Source of the DNA: Anastrepha obliqua
Lineage: Eukaryota > Arthropoda > Insecta > Diptera > Tephritidae
DNA: 64,000 nucleotides
Assembly (NCBI RefSeq): GCF_027943255.1
Contig: NC_072892.1
Location: 163,124,792 to 163,188,791, forward strand
Reading direction: 5' to 3'
Below are positions 56,956 to 64,000 of the stretch, in pieces. A model generated the notes under the pieces. That model worked only from the letters and a program-made list of their open reading frames with translations. It made no database searches and was not told the origin of the DNA. How positions within the stretch are numbered: the stretch's first letter is position 1; every line of letters starts with the position of its first letter. The translations under genes were made by a program, and so were the position numbers.

Positions 56956-57777
56956 TAAGTCGTTGGAAATAAAAAGATCAGCCCTCTCACTTTCATTTGT
57001 TTATAACATTATCAGCGGTGGTATTGCCTGCTCCTCTCTTTTGATGTTAAATATAAAACGGAGTGTTGGCGTACAAGAGGAGTTCGGGCCTTAAGTGAAT
57101 TTGAATCAATCTCGGGTTCTATCCAACTAGATTTTTCATCTCCGAAAAGTTTATTTTCAAATATTTTATATTCTATTTTTTAGGTATAGAAATCATATTC
57201 GATAGTTGATCTACTTTTCGTTGATATTAGTCTATAAGAAGCTTGAGTTCTTAGACTAAATAATACTAAATAAATAAATAAATAAATAATTGAAAATAAA
57301 ATGTTAAGGTGCCATATTATATAAACAGTATAATGCGCTTAAATCTACAGCCCGCTTAAACGAGTAAAATAATGCAATTAAAGCATAAAGAAATAAAAAA
57401 TATGCAAATAAGTTTAAATAAAAAATATTCTATGTAAAAAGACTTTACATAAATATGCGCCTTAACTTACGTACACAAATTCCATAAAGATGCGTATTTT
57501 CTTGTATTTTTTAGCATTATTTTAAAATAAAATTTGGCCTAAAATACAACTGCACATGCAAATATGACGCATTAAAAATAAATATAAAAGTCAATTAAAT
57601 TACATTTTTAAATACGAAAATAAAGAGATTGATCAACTGATGTAAGACAATAAAATGCGCTTAAATCCATACAATTAAATGAAAAAAATAATAAAAACTT
57701 GAGTTCATTGTAATTTATAAGATATGACAAAATAATTGTTTTTTAAGTGAAGTGTTAATGTAGTTAAGCTGAAAATA
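56956..57777. other. AT-rich sequence, no feature
   Basis: (TAAA)n at 57270-57290 and many AATAAA-like words. No ORF or repeat recognised. Confidence 0.4.
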
Positions 57778-57779
57778 TA

Positions 57780-59320
57780 CAGAGACCGACGAAAGTCTAC
57801 ATACACCCCCCATTTCCCTGGATTGAAAGTTCAAAAACTTTACTGAAAAATGTGTTTACACAGTTTTATTTGAAAGCTTTTTCTAATTATTATAAACTTA
57901 AAAAAATCCATACATTAACATAAAATAGCAAAGCTAAGGCAAAAAAACCTAAAACCAACGTTGACAAAAGTCTACATACAGTACACAAATATCTTACTCC
58001 AGTGTGAACAACTTCATTTAACTGTAAGTAATATTGCTTCTTAGTATTTAGTTGGTCCATCATTAGCATCAGTTACAGCTTGAAGCCGTCGTGGCATCGA
58101 GGTGACTAAATTTGTTAACTCTACAGAAGTTATATTGTTCCAAGCTTCTATTAGTCGTTCTTTGAGTACTGAAGCGCTTGAAATCGATTTAAAATTTCCC
58201 AGACATGTTCAATAATATTCAAATCTGGACTTTGCGGTGGTGTATTTAATTACCTTGGAGCATGGTAAAGCAGTGCACAATGTGTGCTTTGGATCGTTAT
58301 GCTGTTGAAAGACCCAACCTGGACCAAGCTCCAAATCATCCACCAAAGATTTCAGATTGACTTTCAATAGCGATTTGTATTTATAACGAACCCTATTACC
58401 TTCAATAAATACTAATCTTCCAACTCCAGATGCAGCAACAGCTCTCCTAACCATTACATTGCCGCCACCATGCTTCACTGTTGATTTCAAATTCTTCGGA
58501 CTCAGTGCAGTATTTTTTCTCCTCCACACTTTTGCTCTTCCATCGCTACCGAATATATTAAACTTCGATTCATTTGTAAATAAAACTTTTTGCCAAAAAT
58601 CCATCTCCTTTTCCAGGCGAAGATGACGGTTTTTCTCAGAAATAAGAGGCTTTTTTTGTGCTGTTCTACTATGAAAGCCGTTTTTGCGCAGAGCTCTTTG
58701 AATTGTTCTTGGATGAACACACTTGTTGGATGAGCTTGCTATATCCTCGGCCAATTTCGGAGCAGAAACTTTTGGATTTTTGTCAACTTCTTTTAGAATC
58801 AAGCTGACGTCTCTGCGAGATAGTTTGCTCGGGCGGCCACTGCGCGGCTTATTTTCGGTTGGACCACTATTTTCAAAGTTTTTTACAATGATATGGACTG
58901 TTGCACGACTTAAGTTTATGGTTTTTTGAAATTTCGACATATGATTGTTTTTCTTTCCTGTGCTAAATAACTAAATTTCTAACGTCAACTGATATTTCTT
59001 TTCGAAGAGCCATTGTCGACGGTTAAGTATTCAAATTGCAATTTAAACCAATATTAGCAAAGCAAAAAACATAAGAAAAGGAAAGAAATAGACAAACGGT
59101 ATTTTACCGTTATCACAACATAGGATATCAGAGTACAAGCTAGAGAACCGGTTCTGTATGTACACTTTTGTGTCAACGCTGTTTTTGCGTTTTTTTAGCA
59201 TAACTGTGTTGTTTTATGTTAAAGAATGGATTTGTTTCAGTAAAGTCGATTAGAAAAAGATTTCAAAAGAAATTGCATAAACGCATTTTTGTATTGTATG
59301 TAGACTTCTGTCGGCCACTG
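57780..59320 (-). mobile_element. Tc1-type transposon with IR-DR ends
   Basis: 1541 bp flanked by TA. Outer repeats are cagagaccgacgaaagtcta and, on minus, cagtggccgacagaagtcta. Inner related repeats follow (gttgacaaaagtctacatac at 57959 and, on minus, gttgacacaaaagtgtacat near 59165), giving the paired inverted/direct repeat design of Minos and Sleeping Beauty-like elements. It encodes one transposase on minus. Confidence 0.88.
58050..58940 (-). pseudogene. Tc1-like transposase
   Basis: The frame 58940-58209 reads MSKFQKTINLSRATVHIIVK (first helix-turn-helix), GPTENKPRSGRPSKLSRRD (GRPR-like hook), KVLFTNESKFNIFGSDGRA (the first catalytic aspartate position reads N), KHGGGNVMVRRAVAASGVG, and VFQQHNDPKHT (second aspartate). 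A frameshift near 58250 replaces the final DE-containing block, whose remnant continues to about 58050 and ends ITSVELTNLV...GPTKY. The TDESKF to TNESKF change and the shift both inactivate it. Confidence 0.87.
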
Positions 59321-59322
59321 TA

Positions 59323-60280
59323 TATTTTTTGTACATATGCACGTTTGTACATACATATACCATACATTTTTCTTTATAGCTGCGTGCGTGTCTTTGATAA
59401 CGTTTTTGTGAATTTTAAAATTTTATTTTTACTATCGAACACATATGTTGTTGAACACATATATGTACACACTCGTACATTCGAAATGATAAAAATATTT
59501 ACACACTTAATTCCAAGTTACTAGTAAATCACTCATGAGCATTCAAAATATAGAAATTCTTACGCTTGTTAGCAAGACGAATTCATCTAAGGTGTAGAGT
59601 ATAAAAAAAATTCACATGCATTTCGTTTTTCAATTTGTTTTCATGTGTACGGAAAGTTGTTTTGCTTCGTTAAAGTGAATTTTTTTGTTTTTGTTTTATA
59701 AAATTTAATTGTTTAAGATGTACTTAGGAAAAAATGTATAGAAATTGTAAAAAAATTACTGACTAAAGATTTCTCATAAATATTGAAAATGTTTTAATTT
59801 TTTTTACAATGAATTTCGTAATAGGTTGCTTTCATTTCTTTGTGTACGGATACTTTTTCTGGCAAGTGTATATACGAATTCACTTGGGTAGAAAGAAATC
59901 TGAATTTTTTTTTTGTTTTAAATGTTGTGTTTTTTTTTATCTGGACATTTGCGAATTTTGTTGTTAATGACCCTGCAGCAATGGGTCAGACACCTCACCG
60001 TCAAATCAAAATTGTTACGTAGGCGATACGTAATATGAATTTACGAGTATGTATGCATTAATAAATTAACAAATCTAAATGTATAAATATAAGGTAGTAG
60101 TCTGATCAAATACTAATTTTTTATAGATATTTTTTAGGAATTTTTATTTTTAAGAAAATAAAATGCGATCGTTTTGATTTTATAGTATGTTATTACTGAC
60201 ATCAAAGAAACTGACAATTCTTTTTTTACATATTTTTTTGTAGTAGTGTGGCACCTAAGTAAGCGTTAAAAAAAAAAAAT
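59323..60280. other. No recognisable gene
   Basis: AT-rich, TATGTACATA motifs and T-runs. No transposon ends or ORFs of note. Confidence 0.4.
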
Positions 60281-60707
60281 AGGTGGCTTGTCAACAGGAT
60301 TTTGGCTCTTTAGGGCATCTGAAACAAAAAAATTCAAGTGATTATTATTCTGTAGACCTTTCATTCTGGCAAGTGCTACCATTGTTTCTTTTCAGCCCTA
60401 ACTTTTCATACTACAGTCTAATTTCCACCCGAAAAACATACCTTTTTTTCAAAAGTCCGCCATTTTGTTATTTTTGAAAAAAAATTTTCCATTATAGCAC
60501 CTGCCAGAATGACAAGCCTACGAATAAAAATCAGTTTAACTTTTTCCTTTCAGATGCCCTGAAGAACACATCACCCGCGAACGGCTCGACAGCTTTGCTT
60601 AACTTTTCCTCCATTTCGCTTCTTTCTAGCTGTTGAAGGTTTGTAAGGAAATGGTGTTGCCAGATTTTCGAAATACTAAAAAAATTAGTTAAGTAAGCCA
60701 CCTTAAC
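60281..60707. repeat. Hairpin MITE with long imperfect inverted repeats
   Basis: Starts aggtggctt and ends aagccacct. Internal blocks pair in mirrored order: agggcatctgaaa (60314) with tttcagatgccct (60552), and cattctggcaagtgcta (60363) with tagcacctgccagaatg (60495). The arms reach about 150 bp with many mismatches. Non-coding. Confidence 0.7.
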
Positions 60708-61320
60708 GGTATTTTTCGAATAATACATTAGGTAAAATAAGTAATGTAAAAAATATTAAAGATTTTGGCTAGGGTTGCCACCTATCGACACAAAATTACA
60801 AAAAGGGTATATACTACACGTACAATATAACAACAACATTGCCAACAAATGGAACGTGTTTGAAAAAATTATATACCTATATAGGGTTGCGTACGTACAA
60901 AAGATGGTAACAACCGAATAAAGCGCCCACTGTCAGCGAATTTTCAAATTAAAATGTTAGATGATACACAAATTTACGTTAACTGCTGAAGAAAAAAATT
61001 CCAAACCAATTCAGTAGCTTTTCAGGTTCGAAACACCAAATGGTAGAAAGGGTTTTTGAAGTGACACTTCTTAGGCGTCGATGGACGAGCGAGAATGGAG
61101 AGTAAAATTTCAAGGCCATTCAATGTTTTGGGCATTTTCGTTCCGCGAGAGAGAAAAAAGATATAACGTAGAAGAAAGAGGGAGAGAGAGAGAGCTATAC
61201 CTTTTATATATCTTAGATACACTTTAGACTATTTTTCCTGAGTTTTTCCTTTTGGTTGCTAATTTCTAGTGAGAAATAACACTGCCTACTTTTTGGCGTT
61301 TGTTTTTTTGTTTTCAAATA
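60708..61320. other. No recognisable gene
   Basis: Contains a (GA)n purine tract at 61145-61195. No family identified for the 61022-61222 minus ORF. Confidence 0.35.
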
Positions 61321-61440
61321 GCGATCGCTCCGGCAATGAGAAATGGCTCAGTGTATTTTTGCCATTAAAAAGCGCCTCATAAAAAAATCGTCTGCCGTGC
61401 GGAGACGTCATAAAACTGTAGGCCACTTTACTTGTGGAAA
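61321..61440 (+). repeat. SINE body fragment (family of 3560)
   Basis: gcgatcgctccggcaatgag, gtgtatttttgccat, aaaaagcgcctcataaaaa, ctgtaggcca and cttgtggaa follow the order of the SINE body. Head and tail are missing. Confidence 0.65.
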
Positions 61441-61599
61441 ACCTAGGGGATCTAGTTGTCGAATCAGTATTTTTAATCTCACCTGCAGCTTATGTTTTTA
61501 ACTTTATAAAAATCGGACTTGCTGAAATCCACAGCTCTCAGATGGTTAATTTGTGGTTATTGATCAACTTTTCTGTCATTTTAGCGATGTTTTCATCAG

Positions 61600-61965
61600 T
61601 TTTCGATGTCAGGGCCTGACACTACGTTCGTTATCCACGATGGATTCACGATCTCTTCTGAAGTCTTCATGCCACTCGTAAGCGGCTGTTATCTTTAGAT
61701 AAGTCATTACCGAAAAAGTATTTTTCGTACATTTTAACGCGAAATATAATTCAAACTCGTTGTTGCAAATTCAAATCTGTAAAAAATTGAAAATACGTGT
61801 GGAGGTAGATTTACTCAAGACGGCGTAACTGTTACAAATGTCAAGCAATGACGATCAAATTTTGGTAGGAATGTTAACCACGGATGTGGAAACCTAACAA
61901 AAGAAAACAGAACTCAAAGCAACTGAGGTAGAGCGCCACCTGGCGGTTGTTCCGGGAACGTTTTG
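61600..61965 (-). pseudogene. mariner N-terminal remnant with terminal region
   Basis: On minus AAYEWHEDFRRDRESIVDNE matches the mariner helix-turn-helix region. The sequence up to 61965 (gcgccacctggcggttgttc, cgggaacgttttgatcata) looks like a mariner end. Only the first part of the gene is left. Confidence 0.6.
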
Positions 61966-61973
61966 ATCATATG

Positions 61974-64000
61974 TAAGGTGCGTTTCATAATCATAAGGCA
62001 CTCCTAATTTTTCAAATTATTTTAATTTATAGATTTAAGAGGAAAATACAAATGTTAATGTTACACAACGATTAAAGTAACAAAAGTTATCTGTTTCATT
62101 ACAGAATTAAAAACTTTTTTTAATACATAAAGAATATTTTAGCAAAAACGTATTTCCAGGCTTTTCCAAATGATAAGACACTGTTTAATTAAAGTGATCG
62201 TTCAACAAAAGTATACTTTTTTCGAATGTTTTTTTTTCTGTCGTCTGGAATATTTTAGTATTCTATAGAAGCTCTATTTGCTTTAGCGGCACAAAATAAT
62301 CCTTTTTTCATCGATTCTGACTTTCTAACTTTTTCAGCCAATTAACATCTAGAGAAGCCCATTCTGCCTTAATTGTCGCTTTAAGCTCGTTGGTGTTGTC
62401 AAATTGGCGATTGTTGGCGTAAACTCTTCTGACTAATATACCCCAAATGTTTTCTATTGGATTTAGATCCGGTGAACACACCCGCCAGTCCATAGTTTCT
62501 ATGAAACAATCGGTCAAATACTCTCTTGTCTCCCTGCTTACGTGGATTCGGGCGTTGTCTAGCTGAAAAACGAAGGGCACTCCCAATTATCCTGAATAAA
62601 AGGACAGACCCTATTTTCCAAAACGTTTTTGTAGTCCCCACTATTCATTCGCGATGATGCAAACTGTATATCAAGAGTTGCTTTTGATGTAAATGCACCT
62701 CAAACCATAACAGGACCTCCACCGAAATTGCACTTGGAGAATGAGAGCGGGCTCTTGCGCAAATCTCTCCAATAATAAAAAAAACCATCGGGTCCATCAA
62801 GATTACATTTTTTTCATCCGAAGGTATAACCTTTTTAAAAATAATATGAAATTGGGCAACATTAAAAATATTCCAAATATCTTACTGTGTCCCAGTTGGT
62901 GTCTGGGTGTTTTTCTGCAACTGAAGACGCGCCGGCTTGTGCCGTGGCAAAAGACGGGATCCTTTTCTTATTATTGATAATTTTAAACGATTACACCTCT
63001 GTAATGTGCGTCAAACTCTTGCTTTTGAGTTCTTATTTTGATCAACAGTGGCTAAGTTGGCGCAAGACTTAGATTAGATTAGATTAGATTTGTGGGGGGT
63101 TGGACAAGTCCAAGCAATCAGTCAGTAGACCATTGTACTACTCCCGGATAGATATCAGTAGAAAGAATAGAGAGAGGAAAGATAAAAGGCTGATGGTAAA
63201 AACGGATAAATTAATTTGAGGTCACTCTTCCACAAATCTCTTGGATTCATTGATGAATTTTAAGAGATCCGGAAGAAGAAGAGTGTATCGCAACCCAATA
63301 TCCTCAGTCTGATTCTGGGAAACGCCGGACAGCTACAGAGAAAATGCTCTGCAGTGTCGTCATTCTCAAGACAGGATAGGCATATCGGGCTGTCTACGAC
63401 CCCCATGGTAGCCATATGCTGACCACAGACGTTGTGCCCTGTGATTACACCCACCAGTACTCTCAGGTCCTTCCTGCTGAGTTTTAGGAGAAAGGTCACT
63501 ATTTTGCTGCTTGGTTCTTTCACATAGCACTTGGCTACTCTGCACGAGTACAACTCAGACCAACGACCTCTGGGGGCAAACCTCATGAAGTCGTCAATCC
63601 ACAGTTGAATCGATGCGGAATTGACATCTAGAAAGGCTTCAGGGTCTAGTGGCATACTTGCAGAGCCTTCATTAGCTAGTTTATCAGCTAACTGTTCCCT
63701 GTAATACCACAATGTCCAGGCACCCAAATAAGACTAACTTTGTTGTGTTTTGCAACACTCTTCAATTTTGTCTTACATTCACCGACTAACTTCGAAGAGC
63801 AGCGTGGGTTAGCAAGGGCTTTTAGTGCAGCTTGACTGTCACTACAAACTCCAATACTGTTGCCCCGCCACTTTTTCTCAATTAGCCAGTACGCCACATT
63901 CAAGATGGCATAGACTTCCGTAAGGAATACCGTTGCCATCTGTCCTGTGGCGCAAGACTTAGTCGAGTTAGAGGCTTTTCTTATGATTGCTCGCTGTTCT
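61974..64000 (-). mobile_element. Tc1-like element, split by a LINE and running off the window
   Basis: The left end near 61980 is gtgcgtttcataatcataag. On minus from 64000: RAIIRKASNSTKSCAKLA (N-terminus), the LINE insertion, then degraded sequence with FSDEK (about 62820), a block like GGGPVMVWGAF in shifted frame (62700), and frame 62586-62308 with VFQLDNARIHVSRETREYLT, WRVCSPDLNPIENIWGILVR (the DE of DD34E). Several shifts are present. The right terminus is outside the window. Confidence 0.8.
63073..63947 (-). pseudogene. R1/LOA-like LINE (RNase H and C-terminus) inside the Tc1 element
   Basis: Flanked by the 15-base duplication TGGCGCAAGACTTAG (63058-63072, 63948-63962). Minus frames: RNase H with TEVYAILNVAYWLIEKKWRG, GVCSDSQAALKAL and LIWVPGHCGI (63939-63690), a frameshift, then LADKLANEGSA, LLKLSRKDLRVLVGVITGHN and CLSCLENDDTAEHFLCSCPA. 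The 3' untranslated region ends in (TTAGA)n on plus at 63068-63090. It is 5' truncated at RNase H. Confidence 0.88.

Noticed and set aside
63068..63090. (TTAGA)n as telomeric repeat
   Set aside because: The insect telomere repeat is TTAGG and higher flies lack it; the tract is the 3' tail of a LINE.

Overview
The window looks like nuclear DNA of a higher dipteran, most probably a tephritid fruit fly. The protein-coding genes are clear dipteran orthologues (a CYP304A1-type cytochrome P450, Bub3, an NTHL1-type DNA glycosylase and a TMEM86-type lysoplasmalogenase), introns use GT-AG borders, and the dispersed SINE, jockey, R1/LOA-like, R4-like, mariner and gypsy-type elements are those I associate with tephritid genomes. 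The species assignment is inference.

Only four host genes are supported. (1) A TMEM86/YhhN-family membrane protein on + (24496-33569, four coding exons), whose 6.4-kb second intron is nearly all transposon. (2) Bub3 on + (42219-43264, two exons). (3) An endonuclease III homologue on - (43808-45125, four exons), converging on Bub3 with about 540 bp between stop codons. (4) Cyp304a1 on - (47020-55268, five exons), with a 6.5-kb intron packed with transposons. All four have intact frames and splice sites.

The rest is a dense transposon landscape. 0-3.8 kb: piggyBac, mariner, RTE, Tc1 and SINE remnants. 3.8-9.2 kb: three R4-like LINEs with a restriction-like endonuclease, all in one orientation and each bounded by (TTTTA)n. 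10-12.7 kb: two mariners, one split by an RTE LINE. 12.7-19.4 kb: a complete gypsy-type errantivirus with 327-bp LTRs that look identical, a TACA target duplication and broken gag, pol and env. 20.4-24.3 kb: a LINE tail and a mariner containing a second, internally deleted mariner. 25.1-31.2 kb: one mariner spread over 4.1 kb by three later insertions (a jockey, a short 8-bp-duplication insert and a foldback element), followed by a 2-kb element with about 500-bp terminal inverted repeats. 34.3-40.6 kb: a 0.8-kb (AACAT)n satellite inside one copy of a duplicated repeat, a pogo-like element with a provable TA empty site, a 19-bp minisatellite, piggyBac and Harbinger relics. 45-64 kb: mariner, Tc1 with paired inverted/direct repeats, pogo-like elements, several LINE insertions with visible target duplications, and hairpin MITEs.

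No functional RNA gene, CRISPR array or bacterial-type feature is present. The strongest candidates for something worth following are the head-to-tail R4-like LINE array in (TTTTA)n, the long-TIR element with an unassigned ORF at 29239-31224, the foldback element at 25379-26038, and the errantivirus that appears recent by its LTRs but has dead reading frames.
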